Source: Cryomorphaceae bacterium BACL29 MAG-121220-bin8 | GTDB lineage: Bacteria > Bacteroidota > Bacteroidia > Flavobacteriales > Flavobacteriaceae | Assembly: GCA_905181705.1 (NCBI GenBank) | Contig: CAJIYP010000003.1 | Coordinates: 558,001 to 622,000 of the forward strand | DNA: 64,000 nt | Reading direction: 5' to 3' | In this document: piece after piece, positions 9,101 to 19,300 of the stretch | Position numbering within the stretch: the stretch's first letter is position 1 | Layout: every line of letters starts with the position of its first letter | Translations under genes and position numbers: made by a program | Notes under the pieces: model-generated | Told to the model about the DNA's origin: nothing | Database searches by the model: none | The model's input: only the letters and a program-made list of their open reading frames with translations

Positions 9101-12100
9101 AAAGGCAGTTGGTTTTAAAGGTACTTCAATTTGATAATAATTGTCTGTAAAATCGGAACCCATACGAATAAAACCAACTAATCTTTTATCATAATCTTCT
9201 GTAGAACCTTCACCAGGCAATACTGGACTGCCCTCAACTGATTCTGCATGTATAAACATTTTTAACGTCTTATATTGTCTCATGTCAAAATCTAAATTTT
9301 TATATACTGCCCTTGAATCTTTAGGTTGAAGACTAGTTACCTTAAGGGTCATTGACTGTTCATTTTGCCTTATAATTGAGCTGTTTGAATTTATTTCTTC
9401 TCTTTGTACACCAGGTGGAAGAATATAATTAACTGGAACTCTGTTCTCGTTTTCTAAAATATTCACTGAACCAATATCAAAAGATGTATTAGGGTAGGAA
9501 ATATTCTCCTTGTTTAAATTTTTAGAATATCTTTTCCAATCTGTTCTTACTAAATCTAGAGTTCCAAATCTGAGAGTAACTGGGTTAGAAAAATCTTTTA
9601 ATAAAATTCTCATAAAACGGATAGATCGTAAATTATCTATTCCATTAACTGCATTGAAGTATGGGCTGTACTTACTGCTCTTGTAAAATTGTTTAAAAAC
9701 CGGTACTTTAAATTGAATCCATCTAGTTTTTTTTGTTTGCCCATTTGGAAGTTCAACCTCTACATTATCTCTAACATCACTAATAAAAGGATGATTTCCT
9801 ACATCCATATTTTTTTTAATTGGTATACTGTATTCAAAATAACTATCAATAGTATTCATTGTATTATCTTGATTTACATCTTCAGTGTCTGGTACAGTTG
9901 TAGAACCTCTGTTAGCATTATCACTTGAAACTGGGGAATTTCCTTGAGTTCCGTTGTAGTTTTTATACCTTTTTAAAATACCACCTTCAGTATTCAAATA
10001 ATATTGATAATTATCTCCAGCAGGATCTGCATTTGATCCATTAAAATATTTTTCTAATTCATCCTTATCACTTAATCCATCATATCCTAAATCTTGAACT
10101 ATTCTATTATTAGCATCTGAATCAAAAGAATATACTAAAGACTGTGTGGCAGGCGAAATTCCCCATTTCGAATTATTTATAATTTGTTGTGAATTTGCGG
10201 TTGGCAAACCATTCTCATATAATTTTTTTCCATCTTTTAAAATATCTTCTGAAATACTTCCAAGGTTAAAAACTAAATTACCCAAGTAATTTTCACCAGA
10301 GGAATTCTCCTCAAAAGTGTCTAGCAACCAAAACTGTATGAACTCAACATTAGACTGTTCAAAGTTAGTTGTGTTGATTTTTCTTGAAATTCCAGCCCAA
10401 TTCTTTTCAGCATTTTGAGTAAATACATTATTTTCATTGTTATTATAAGGTCCCTTTTCATTAGGAATATAGTTTAAGTCAAAAGTATTTTGAATTCTTG
10501 ATTGACCTTCGATTAAATCTTGTTGTGGAAAAATTTCATCAATAAAAATTCTTCTTGTTTCATTTTTAGACAATTCATTGTCATCTATTTCTGATGGTCT
10601 TTGTCTTGTATAAAAAATAGGATCAATATTATACCAAGCCAATTTTGCCCTGTAATAACCAAGCCTTAAATCATTTACTCCAAATTCTGAGCCATTTACA
10701 TTTAAAGGAACACTTGAAAGTTTCCATGAAAGGTTGTCCTTTAGGTTTATATTAGTTTCTGAACCTTCAAAATCATCTACATAAACAGTTGCATTGTCTT
10801 CATAACCTGAATTTTTTGGTTTTCCAGCGTGCAGAAAAGCCACTTCCCCTTTAACTGAAATTATTGAAGGTGTTTTTGTTTTGATATTAGGTAATTTATT
10901 TGCCATTCTTGTTAAAAAAGGGACTTCTGTTGAAAAAATACCATTTACTCCAATCATAGTATTATTGACAGGTTCAACTCCGTAATTAGCTTTTTGGCTT
11001 ATGGATCTTTCGCTTAAATTCATTAAAGATCCTCCAATAATAAAATTATCGTTAAACTTATGTTCTACATTAAAACCAGAAAACCTTTTTTTCTGCTGAC
11101 CAAAAAAGGAATTACTTTCTGTAGAAATTTCTATAGGAATATTAGAGCTTTTTAGAGTCTGATCTAAAATCTGAACTCTCCCAGCCTGGTAATTTACTGT
11201 GTAATCAACCCCTTCTTGAAGTAATCTTCCTCCTGCAGTGACCTTTACAGAGCCTCTAGGAACATTAAATTGTCCTATTGGAATTCCCCCAGAATCCCCA
11301 GAGGTTTTGTATGATCCTTTAAGTTGAAATTTATTTTTTTCTATTTTTTCTTCTGCTCCAGTCTTAGATAAATTATAAACTTCTTGATAAACATATTTCT
11401 TTTGATTCGCATTATATGAATCTTCGTTTTGATAATTCTCAACTAAGGAACTAGTGTTTTTTAATTTATTAAAAAGATATTCTCCAAAAGGCTCAACTGA
11501 TGTAAAAATAATTAAACCGTTATTTGAATCAATTGTTAAATTAGGAACAAAATCAAAAAACCCATCTCCTCCATTTTGAATGTCATTATTCATATTTAAA
11601 TTATCTAGATTAAATACGGATAATAAAGTTTTTCCTTCAAAAGACGCAGGCCATATTGATGAATCTACTGGTTCAATATAATTTAATGGAGAAGGGTTTG
11701 AATAAAATATATTTAATTTAAAGTCATCTTTATTGATTTGATACGAGCCTATAGAATAAATATTTTTCATCATTAAATCCCAAACTGGCTGATTTATATT
11801 AGTCAAGCTACTTTTTAGCATTTTAACGATTATACTATTATTAGAAATTTGAGGTTGGCCATTATTTTGAGAAAGATCCGTTGCTTCAACTCCATCATTT
11901 GCAAACTCTCCAACTTGAAAGACTTTTCCACCTACTGTATATTGAAAAGCCACAGCTAAAATTTCATCATTATTTAAGGGCTGGTTAAGAGAAATATATC
12001 CTAATTTTTCTTGTAATTTATATTCATTGGGTTCTAACTTTCTTGCATTTTCTAATACTGAATAATCATTTCCCTCGCTGATTAAATTAGAGATTGGACC

Positions 12101-13327
12101 AAAACCATTTTTTACTGTTGATATTTCTCTAATTGCAGAATTTAAAAAACCAGTTCCAATTGTTGATGGATCAAATTTATTAACTGAGTTGTCTGGGTAA
12201 ACATTACTACCTGGATTTACTATAAAACTTGGGTAAAATTCATCAATTTTAGTTTTTTCAGGATTTGACTCTCCTAAATCTTGTAGGGCAAGTATATTAC
12301 GCACATTTTGAGTTTGATTTACTCTGTTGGTTACCCACACCTCAATTCTAGTTATATTAATTTGAGTATTTAAATAAGGGTAAGTTTTTAGGGTTTTATC
12401 GTACTTATCTCTAAAATATTGACCCAAAAAGAAATGTCTATTTTCATCATAGTCTACAGGAAATATTGAAAACTCCTCAAAACTTCCATCTCCCTTGGCC
12501 ATCACAGTCTGAGACTGAGATCTTTGTTCTGATAAAACAGTTGTGATTTTTGTATTACCAAATTTCAATTCTGTTTTAAATCCAAATAAACTTTGTGCAC
12601 CAGAAATTAGAGATCCACTAAGCGGCATGCTTACATTTCCTAATTCAATTTTTTGAATAATATCATCTTCCGTTGGTGAATAATCAAGTTTTAAAAGGTT
12701 TTGAAAATCGAATGTCGATTGGGTGTCGTAATTAGATGATATAGTTAATCTTTTACCAATTTTCCCATTCATACTTAAACTAATAGATTGATTGAAATCT
12801 AGATTAAGATTACTTTGATTTCTAGTTGATAATGAAGGATTTTCTCTTTTTTGATATCTTGCTCCAATGTCCATAGAAATAGAGCCCTGAGGAGTGAGTT
12901 CAATTTCATCTCCTCCAAAAATTGTTTCAAAAAAATTTGAATTTAAATAAAGGTCAGGTAAAAGATTTTTTAACTTTTCCGATTCATCAGAGTCTTCATC
13001 TTCAAGTAGTTTTAACTTATCTTGGAAATAGTTTTTGATGTTGCTTTCCTTTATTAATTTTCTGTACTGCGAGGGGCTTAATAATAATGGTACACCAACA
13101 TCAATTTCACCAGCTTTTGTAGTATAAATATATTTATCAATTAAAGGATCGTAGGTGTATTTTGAAATAAAGAAAGAAGGTGGTTTTAATTTGAATTCAC
13201 CTAAATAAACAGTATTACCAATTGTATCTAAAGTAACAATCTTTTGACCAAACAGGGTATAATTGTATAATGTTATTAAGAAAAATGATGTAAGAAAAAT
13301 TTTTCTTTTAAAAGAAACTTTATTCAA
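6191..13327 (-). CDS. sprA: SprA, outer-membrane translocon of the type IX secretion system
   Basis: A 2378-residue protein with an N-terminal signal sequence (KIFLTSFFLITLYNYTLFGQ), the size expected for SprA/Sov, the very large beta-barrel that forms the T9SS protein-conducting channel. Family blocks include the early IELTPQGSISMDIGARYQKR, followed by repeated soluble and amphipathic beta segments, and the C-terminus ends in TTIRSGMTLRYNFGE, a barrel-type terminus. It exports cargo such as the large T9SS protein encoded at 16350. It begins 4 bases after the ruvA stop, and the order maeB-ruvA-sprA-gcvH is conserved in flavobacteria. No frameshift is seen over the 7.1 kb. Confidence 0.96.
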   Translation of the reverse strand: MNKVSFKRKIFLTSFFLITLYNYTLFGQKIVTLDTIGNTVYLGEFKLKPPSFFISKYTYDPLIDKYIYTTKAGEIDVGVPLLLSPSQYRKLIKESNIKNYFQDKLKLLEDEDSDESEKLKNLLPDLYLNSNFFETIFGGDEIELTPQGSISMDIGARYQKRENPSLSTRNQSNLNLDFNQSISLSMNGKIGKRLTISSNYDTQSTFDFQNLLKLDYSPTEDDIIQKIELGNVSMPLSGSLISGAQSLFGFKTELKFGNTKITTVLSEQRSQSQTVMAKGDGSFEEFSIFPVDYDENRHFFLGQYFRDKYDKTLKTYPYLNTQINITRIEVWVTNRVNQTQNVRNILALQDLGESNPEKTKIDEFYPSFIVNPGSNVYPDNSVNKFDPSTIGTGFLNSAIREISTVKNGFGPISNLISEGNDYSVLENARKLEPNEYKLQEKLGYISLNQPLNNDEILAVAFQYTVGGKVFQVGEFANDGVEATDLSQNNGQPQISNNSIIVKMLKSSLTNINQPVWDLMMKNIYSIGSYQINKDDFKLNIFYSNPSPLNYIEPVDSSIWPASFEGKTLLSVFNLDNLNMNNDIQNGGDGFFDFVPNLTIDSNNGLIIFTSVEPFGEYLFNKLKNTSSLVENYQNEDSYNANQKKYVYQEVYNLSKTGAEEKIEKNKFQLKGSYKTSGDSGGIPIGQFNVPRGSVKVTAGGRLLQEGVDYTVNYQAGRVQILDQTLKSSNIPIEISTESNSFFGQQKKRFSGFNVEHKFNDNFIIGGSLMNLSERSISQKANYGVEPVNNTMIGVNGIFSTEVPFLTRMANKLPNIKTKTPSIISVKGEVAFLHAGKPKNSGYEDNATVYVDDFEGSETNINLKDNLSWKLSSVPLNVNGSEFGVNDLRLGYYRAKLAWYNIDPIFYTRQRPSEIDDNELSKNETRRIFIDEIFPQQDLIEGQSRIQNTFDLNYIPNEKGPYNNNENNVFTQNAEKNWAGISRKINTTNFEQSNVEFIQFWLLDTFEENSSGENYLGNLVFNLGSISEDILKDGKKLYENGLPTANSQQIINNSKWGISPATQSLVYSFDSDANNRIVQDLGYDGLSDKDELEKYFNGSNADPAGDNYQYYLNTEGGILKRYKNYNGTQGNSPVSSDNANRGSTTVPDTEDVNQDNTMNTIDSYFEYSIPIKKNMDVGNHPFISDVRDNVEVELPNGQTKKTRWIQFKVPVFKQFYKSSKYSPYFNAVNGIDNLRSIRFMRILLKDFSNPVTLRFGTLDLVRTDWKRYSKNLNKENISYPNTSFDIGSVNILENENRVPVNYILPPGVQREEINSNSSIIRQNEQSMTLKVTSLQPKDSRAVYKNLDFDMRQYKTLKMFIHAESVEGSPVLPGEGSTEDYDKRLVGFIRMGSDFTDNYYQIEVPLKPTAFSQGSSNKFSADQVWEPESNSIDFSLETLTKLKALAITGSSNLSEILYFNEDLQAIDEFSSISGLPGDKKYKFAIKGNPTIGGIKTLMIGVKNPSTQNGDVLNAEVWFNELRLSEIDGKGGWSALGSLDANIADVANFSVSGKMSTVGFGSIDKTPNQRSREEFKQYGFIGSANFGKFLPEKWGIQVPLAYSVNQQITTPEYDPFYQDIKLSDRLGSAQRKSQRDSIREQAISFKKSKSISLLGLKKNRSQDQKERFYDIENFDFSYNYNQEEEHDYEVENLTRKTVRAGAQYSFSFEPFVISPFKSIAFISENKYLQWISEFNINPLLSSVSFNTNINRSFNSQRFREVYIEGADASKQIALPDIQQRNFLFDWDLSLSQNLTNSLRLDFSASNNSIVKNYYQTDSEGNNIVNKEFEIWDGFWNTGETNSHNQSFRLSYDLPFKLFPFINFISSNYNYSGDFNWERGSDAMALVEDELGNVLGRVNTIQNANTHAMNASFNMSKFYKNIGLEKKKKPKKVQDKLTNSIIGLATGLTRLKLNYAENNGQVLPGYTQSLGFFGTSKPSLAFVFGSQSDIRYEAAKNGWLTDFPSFNEQYSRVFNTKFDLIAEISWIKDLKIDIKANRTYSENFSENFLISENQYNALTPNSSGNFAISSILIKTAFKNSDQYKSETFLNFQNNRLIIAERLAFVNGNSNGEFDEDGFPKGYGKNNQSVLIPSFISAYSGEDPTTISLSAIRSTPLPNWSIQYTGLINIKFIKERFKRFSLGHSYRSSYTLNNYKSNLEFDSSNDQLKDTSGNFLNEILYTNINLVEQFNPLLKIDMELKNSMRVVMELKKDRALSLSLDNNLLTEISGMDYSIGLGYRIKDLKFRNGIGGSQRVSKGDLNLKADLSLRDNITIIRNLDILDNKVTAGQSIYSMKFSADYALSKSFNAVFFYDHLFSEFAISTAFPQTTIRSGMTLRYNFGE

Positions 13328-13331
13328 TACT

Positions 13332-13913
13332 TTACAATTTATTTAATGCCCCTTTAATCAATTCTTCAACAGACATTTCTGGTGAATTGTTAATAAGCAT
13401 TTCGATTACCTTACTAGTTTGTTTTCTGCTATATCCTAGTACCTCTAATGCTGATAACGCTTCATCTTGATTTGTATTGCTAATATTTCCAATAAATTGA
13501 TCGTTTTCTGAGATCAAGCTTACTTTATCTTTTAAGTCTATAATAACTCTTTGTGCAGTCTTTAAGCCAATCCCTTTCACAGATTGAATTATAGAAACAT
13601 TTCCTGAAATTATGGCACTCTGTATTTCACCTGGACTCAAAGAAGAAAGCATAGTTCTTGCAGTGCTTGCCCCTATCCCAGATACAGATATTAATTGTCT
13701 AAATAAATTTCTTTCTGTTTTTTCAAAAAAACCAAATAAAGTATGGGAATCTTCTTTCACTTGAAGGTGAGTAAATAAACTAACGCTTTCAGAATCCGTC
13801 AATTTAGAAAATGTATTTAGAGAAATATTCACTAAATATCCAACCCCGTTACAATCAATCACTAATTCAGTTGGCGATTTTTCAATCATTCTTCCCTTTA
13901 ATTGTGTAATCAT
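13332..13913 (-). CDS. ruvA: Holliday junction branch migration protein RuvA
   Basis: A 193-residue protein with the three RuvA domains. The N-terminal OB fold begins MITQLKGRMIEKSPTELVID. The tandem helix-hairpin-helix region includes LISVSGIGASTARTMLSSL and SVKGIGLKTAQRVIIDLKDK. The C-terminal RuvB-interacting domain contains EALSALEVLGYSRKQTSKV. RuvA binds four-way junctions and recruits the RuvB motor; ruvB is not in the window. The start codon overlaps the maeB stop by 4 bases, and sprA follows after 4 bases, so maeB-ruvA-sprA look co-transcribed. Confidence 0.97.
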   Translation of the reverse strand: MITQLKGRMIEKSPTELVIDCNGVGYLVNISLNTFSKLTDSESVSLFTHLQVKEDSHTLFGFFEKTERNLFRQLISVSGIGASTARTMLSSLSPGEIQSAIISGNVSIIQSVKGIGLKTAQRVIIDLKDKVSLISENDQFIGNISNTNQDEALSALEVLGYSRKQTSKVIEMLINNSPEMSVEELIKGALNKL

Positions 13914-16189
13914 ACTTTTAATTTAGCTTTTTTTTGCGCATCTACAACTGCGACTGCAGACATATTTACCATTTCTTCTACACTTGCTCCTAATTGCAAT
14001 ACGTGCACAGCTTTAGACATTCCCATCATAATTGGTCCAATAGACATCGCATTATCCAACTCTTTAATCACTTTATAGTTAATGTTGGCTGAATCTAAAT
14101 TTGGAAATATTAATGTATTAACATTTTTTCCAGAAAGTTTAGAGTATGAAAACTTATCCTTAAACATTTCCTTATTTAATGCAAAATCAGACTGAACTTC
14201 TCCGTCAACATTTAAATCAGGAAAATTTCTATGTAAAAACTTAACTGCTTGTTTAACTTTCAAGGCCATTGGATGATTAGAGGAGCCAAAATTAGAATAT
14301 GATAACATAGCTATGTTAGGTTCCATACCAAACATCTTAACGGTTTCAGCGGTCATTTTAGCAATAACTGCTAGATCTTTGGAGCTTGGATCTATATTTA
14401 TAGAAGTGTCTGATAAAAACAAAGGGCCTTTATTTGTAATCATCAAGTTGGTGGTTGCGACTTTATTAATTCCTTTAGCTTTTCCAATTATCTCTAACAT
14501 GGGCTTTACAGTTACTGGATAACTTCTTGAATAACCTGAGATTAATGCATCTGCTTCTCCATCTAATAACATCATAGCAGAATAAAGGTTTCTTTGTTTC
14601 ATCTTGTTAATTGCCTCAAACAAAGTAACTCCTTTTCTTCTTCTCATTTCCCAATATTTCTTTCCATATTTTTCTCTATTAGCAAGCTCTTCAGGTGATT
14701 TTGGATCAATAATAGGGATTTCGTCATCAAATTCAATTTCAGCTTTTAGTTCATGTATAACTTCTTTATCTCCTAAAAGAATTGGATAACCAATTCCTTC
14801 CTCGTGAACTATTTGAGCTGCTTTTAAAACATCTAAATGGTCAGCTTCTGCAAAGATTATTTTTTTAGGATTTGCTTTTGCTCTATTTATCAAGAGTCTT
14901 ACTATTTTCTTGTCATTTCCTAATCTAGAATGGAGTTCCTCCTCATACTTTTTCCAACATTCAATTGGTTCTTTGGCGACTCCGGATTCCATAGCTGCCT
15001 TTGCAACTTCTGGTGGTATTTTTGTAATTAATCTAGGGTCAAATGGTTTTGGAATTATATAACTTTTTCCAAAAGCTAGCTTTGTTTTATCATAAGCTAT
15101 ATTGACAAACTCTGGGACAGTTTCTTTAGCTAAAGATGCTAAAGCTTTTACAGCCGCCATCTTCATTTGGTTATTAATCTTTGATGCCTTCACATCTAAG
15201 GCACCTCTAAAAATAAAAGGAAAACCTAAAACGTTATTAACCTGATTTGGATGATCTGACCTTCCAGTAGCCATAATTATATCGTCTCTGGTTTTCATAG
15301 CTAAATCATATCCTATTTCTGGATCAGGATTAGCCATCGCAAATACAATAGGGTTATTTGCCATTGATAATAACATCTTTGGAGTAACCATGTTTGCTTT
15401 GGAAAGTCCAATAAAAACATCTGCATTTTTCATTGCATCTTCCAAAGTATCAATTTTCTTTTCTGTAGCAAATTCTTTTTTTTCTTTAGATAATTCTTGT
15501 CTGTCTGATCTTATAACACCCTTACTATCGGTCATAATAATATTTTTGGGATCTAAACCAAATGCCTTGTACATTCGAGTACAAGAAATTGCTGCTGCAC
15601 CAGCACCACAAACTACTATTTGAACGTCTTCAATCTTTTTTTCAACAAGATCTAATGCGTTTAGTAATGCGGCAGAAGAAATTATTGCTGTTCCATGTTG
15701 GTCATCGTGCATCACAGGAATATCTAATTCCTCAGAAAGTCTTTTTTCAATTTCAAAAGCTTCTGGCGCTTTGATATCTTCTAAATTTATTCCACCAAAT
15801 GTTGGTGAAATCATTTTAACTGTTTCGATAAATTTTTCAGGATCTTTAGCGTCAATCTCAATATCAAAAACATCAATTCCTGCAAAAATTTTAAAAAGCA
15901 AAGCTTTTCCTTCCATTACTGGTTTTGAGGCTTCAGGTCCTATATCTCCTAAACCTAAAACAGCTGTTCCATTAGTTATTACCGCAACTAAATTCCCTTT
16001 TGATGTGTATTTATATACATTATTTATATCTTTTTCAATCTCTAAGCAAGGAAAAGCCACCCCTGGAGAATAGGCTAATGATAAATCCCTTTGACTATTA
16101 TATTTCGTTGTAGGTACTACTTCAATCTTACCTGGATTTGGTTTAGCATGATAAACTAATGATTCTCTTCTAATTTTATTGTTTTTCAT
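13910..16189 (-). CDS. maeB: NADP-dependent malic enzyme with C-terminal phosphotransacetylase-like domain
   Basis: A 759-residue two-domain protein. Residues about 1-420 are malic enzyme (SLAYSPGVAFPCLEI, TNGTAVLGLGDIGPEASKPV, DDQHGTAIISSAALLNAL, GAGAAAISCTRM), which decarboxylates malate to pyruvate with NADP. Residues about 430-759 are a phosphotransacetylase-like domain (NPKKIIFAEADHLDVLKAAQ ending in AVAVVDAQKK). In MaeB proteins that domain serves in oligomerisation and allosteric control by acetyl-CoA rather than in catalysis. It is the first gene of the long minus-strand run, and 160 AT-rich bases separate it from the divergent T9SS cargo gene. Length is normal. Confidence 0.96.
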   Translation of the reverse strand: MKNNKIRRESLVYHAKPNPGKIEVVPTTKYNSQRDLSLAYSPGVAFPCLEIEKDINNVYKYTSKGNLVAVITNGTAVLGLGDIGPEASKPVMEGKALLFKIFAGIDVFDIEIDAKDPEKFIETVKMISPTFGGINLEDIKAPEAFEIEKRLSEELDIPVMHDDQHGTAIISSAALLNALDLVEKKIEDVQIVVCGAGAAAISCTRMYKAFGLDPKNIIMTDSKGVIRSDRQELSKEKKEFATEKKIDTLEDAMKNADVFIGLSKANMVTPKMLLSMANNPIVFAMANPDPEIGYDLAMKTRDDIIMATGRSDHPNQVNNVLGFPFIFRGALDVKASKINNQMKMAAVKALASLAKETVPEFVNIAYDKTKLAFGKSYIIPKPFDPRLITKIPPEVAKAAMESGVAKEPIECWKKYEEELHSRLGNDKKIVRLLINRAKANPKKIIFAEADHLDVLKAAQIVHEEGIGYPILLGDKEVIHELKAEIEFDDEIPIIDPKSPEELANREKYGKKYWEMRRRKGVTLFEAINKMKQRNLYSAMMLLDGEADALISGYSRSYPVTVKPMLEIIGKAKGINKVATTNLMITNKGPLFLSDTSINIDPSSKDLAVIAKMTAETVKMFGMEPNIAMLSYSNFGSSNHPMALKVKQAVKFLHRNFPDLNVDGEVQSDFALNKEMFKDKFSYSKLSGKNVNTLIFPNLDSANINYKVIKELDNAMSIGPIMMGMSKAVHVLQLGASVEEMVNMSAVAVVDAQKKAKLKV

Positions 16190-16349
16190 CTGCTATAAGG
16201 AAGCTGTAAATTTTGTTAAAATATAAATTTATAAAAAGCATATTCATTAACACAAAAAAATTGAAATATTATATGATTTAAGCTATATAAATCAATTGGT
16301 TTTTTATTATTGATATATCACTTAAGTTTGCAAAGAATTAATTCATAAG

Positions 16350-19300
16350 TTGAAAAAATCATTCATATTATTGTTTTTTTTATTGCTTGCCACTGAAATG
16401 CAAGCTCAGCTCAGCAAGATTCATTACATCCCACCCTTAACCGCTAGTGATGACCCAGGTGACCAGTGGCTATATATTTCCACCCCAAGTATAAATCCTG
16501 TAAAATTTGAAGTAAAGATAGGAGGAGCACTGGGGGCGACTGCAGATTCTGGAACTGTATACAATAGTGGAACGGTAGACAACTCAAATCCAGTTGCAAT
16601 TGAACTAGCTCAAGACCCAGGTAATAATAACGGATGGTGGAGTAATCTTTTTGTTGAATCCTCAGAAACAGAACAGACTTTAAACAAGGGGTTTATAGTG
16701 GAATCCGAATCCGAAGTATACGTTTCTGTTAGAGCAAATTCTGACGGTCAGCAATACCAAGCTGGGGCTTTAGTAAGTAAAGGTAAGTCTGGATTAGGAA
16801 CTAGGTTCCGTGCAGGAATGTTTCAGCATCAAAACACTTCACATATCGGTTTTATTTCAATAATGGCAAGTGAAGACCTTACTCAAATTTCCTTTGAATT
16901 CACTAAAAACATTGAAACACTTGGAGGTTTAAAAACTCCCGAGGCTCCTCTTGTTGTAACTCTTAATAAAGGTGAAAGTTACATCTTAGCTAGTCAGGGT
17001 GGAGCTGGAAATGAACTTATTGGAACACTTGTTAGTTCCAATAAACCTGTGGTTGTGAATACAGGTTCTGCAAGTGGAAGTTTTGAAACACAAACAGGAG
17101 GCCAAGATTATGGCCTGGATCAAATAGTTGGTTCTGATTTAGTAGGATCAGAATATATATTTATCAGAGGAAATGGAAATGATGGGTGGGAGAATGTATT
17201 AATTATTGCGGATCAAGATAATACTGAAATATTAGTTAATGGCCAATCTTACGGAACTATCGATAAAGCGGGAGATTATATTTTAATTGAGGGGGATAGT
17301 TACAGTTCAAATATGGCAGGTGGGAATATGTACGTAAGAACTCAAAATTTAGAACATAAGTTATTTGCCTTTCAAGGCACAGGAAGTGTCTATGACTCTG
17401 CTTTTGCTGCTGCTGCAAATCAAGGAATGTTTTTTGTTCCTCCCCTAAATTGTTCGTCTAAAGGGGATGTGAACAACATAGCTAGTATTGATAAAATTGG
17501 AAACAAAGCTTTTGAAGGAGCTGTTACCTTTATAACCAACAAAGGCTCTAATATTTTAATCAACGGAAATGGAATTGAGACATACAATGATGTTGCGGGA
17601 CCTCTTGATGTTACTGGCAATGATAAGTATGTTACCTATATAGTAAAAGGATTAACTGGAAATATTTCTGTTACTGGAAATGATGAATTGTATGTTGCTT
17701 ATTTTAATTATAGTGGTGCAGCAACAACTGGTGGTTTTTATTCTGGATTTGCTACTCCACCTGAAATAGTTTATGATGTAGAACTAGAAGTATTGGGTTC
17801 ATGTATTAAGCAAAATGGAGAATCTAATATTCTTTTGACAGCTGACAATATAGAAAACTTCGATAGTATTAGGTGGTTAATTGAAAATGAATTTGGAACC
17901 TTTATCCCAACGGGAAATACCGAAACAACATTCAAACCAACCGTTGCAGGTGCTTATAAATTAGAAGGAGTACTTGAATGTTCAAACCTTAATTTTCTAT
18001 CCAATAAAATTGTTGTTAGTGTTTGTCCCACAGATTCAGATCAAGATGGAATTATAGATAACATAGATATTGATAATGACAACGATGGTATTAGTAATTA
18101 TATTGAATCTTTTGGTAATGCGTCAATTGATTTTACAAACGAGGAAAGCCCTACTGTAAAATTTGAAAAGGATGAATCTGTTAATACTAGCATTTTAGAA
18201 AACGGAGGTGTTATTACAAGTCTCCCTGACGGGGCTAACTCTTTTGAGGGAGGTGAAAATGGAGTCTTTAAATCTACTGTTTTAGCAGGTAGCGAGGTTC
18301 AGTTAAACTACACTCTTAGTTTTAAGGAAAAACTGAATATTCAGTTGTTAGATAATCCTGACGAAACAGAAAACAACAATGAGGATGTTTTCTTGTTAAA
18401 GGTTTTTCCAATAACAGAAAACATTACTCTTTTAGATCCAAATGACAATATTTTAGTTGATACAAATTTTGATGAAAATTTTGAATCAGGAATTGATAAT
18501 TACACAGCTAATGAGATTATTTTCAAACAAAATACCAATGCAAGTAGCACCATTGATTATCAATTCATTGCAAGTGGAATAACGGGGATATCAATAACCC
18601 AAAAAAGAAATAACACTACAACTAATGGAGTGTTTAGTGGTATAATTTCTATTGTAAATTATTCTATTGACACAGACATTGATAGTGTGGTAGACTATTT
18701 AGACTTAGACAGTGATAACGATGGGTGTAATGATGTAATCGAGGCAGGATTTTCTGATGAGGATGGAAATGGAATGATTGGTATAGGGATACCAACAACT
18801 AAAAATAAAGGAGTAGATGAAAAAGGAGGAATTACTGGTCATGACTACAGCATACAACCATTAAAAGATGCAAATGAAACTTATTTTTTTCAGAAAGTAA
18901 GTTCTCCAGTTACAATTAATTCTCTTCCAGTTTCTACAACAGCTTGCCAAGCTGGAACCAGTGCAACTTTTAGTGTTGGTGTAGAAACTCTTGACAACCC
19001 TTCTTTTACTTGGCAAATTTATAACTTAGATTCTACCAATTTTGAACCTTGGGATAATTTAATTAATTCTGATGCATATTCAGGAACTGATACTGCTACT
19101 TTAAAAGTTAATAATGTAAATGTTGAAATGGATGGAGATAAATTTAGAGTTCTCGTTAATTCAGATCAATATTTATGCCCAACTAATAGCGACGAAGTTT
19201 CTTTAACTGTTTTTGAAAAACTTCCAGTCGCAAACTCGGTATCTAGTATAGTTATATGTGATGACAACTCTGTTGGAGATGATAAAGATGGGATTATTTC

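Noticed and set aside
6191-13327. Plus-strand open frames inside sprA
   Set aside because: They are antisense shadows of the sprA coding frame with no signal, domain or leader.
13910-16189. A separate phosphate acetyltransferase gene (pta)
   Set aside because: The PTA-like region is the C-terminal domain of the fused MaeB protein in one frame.
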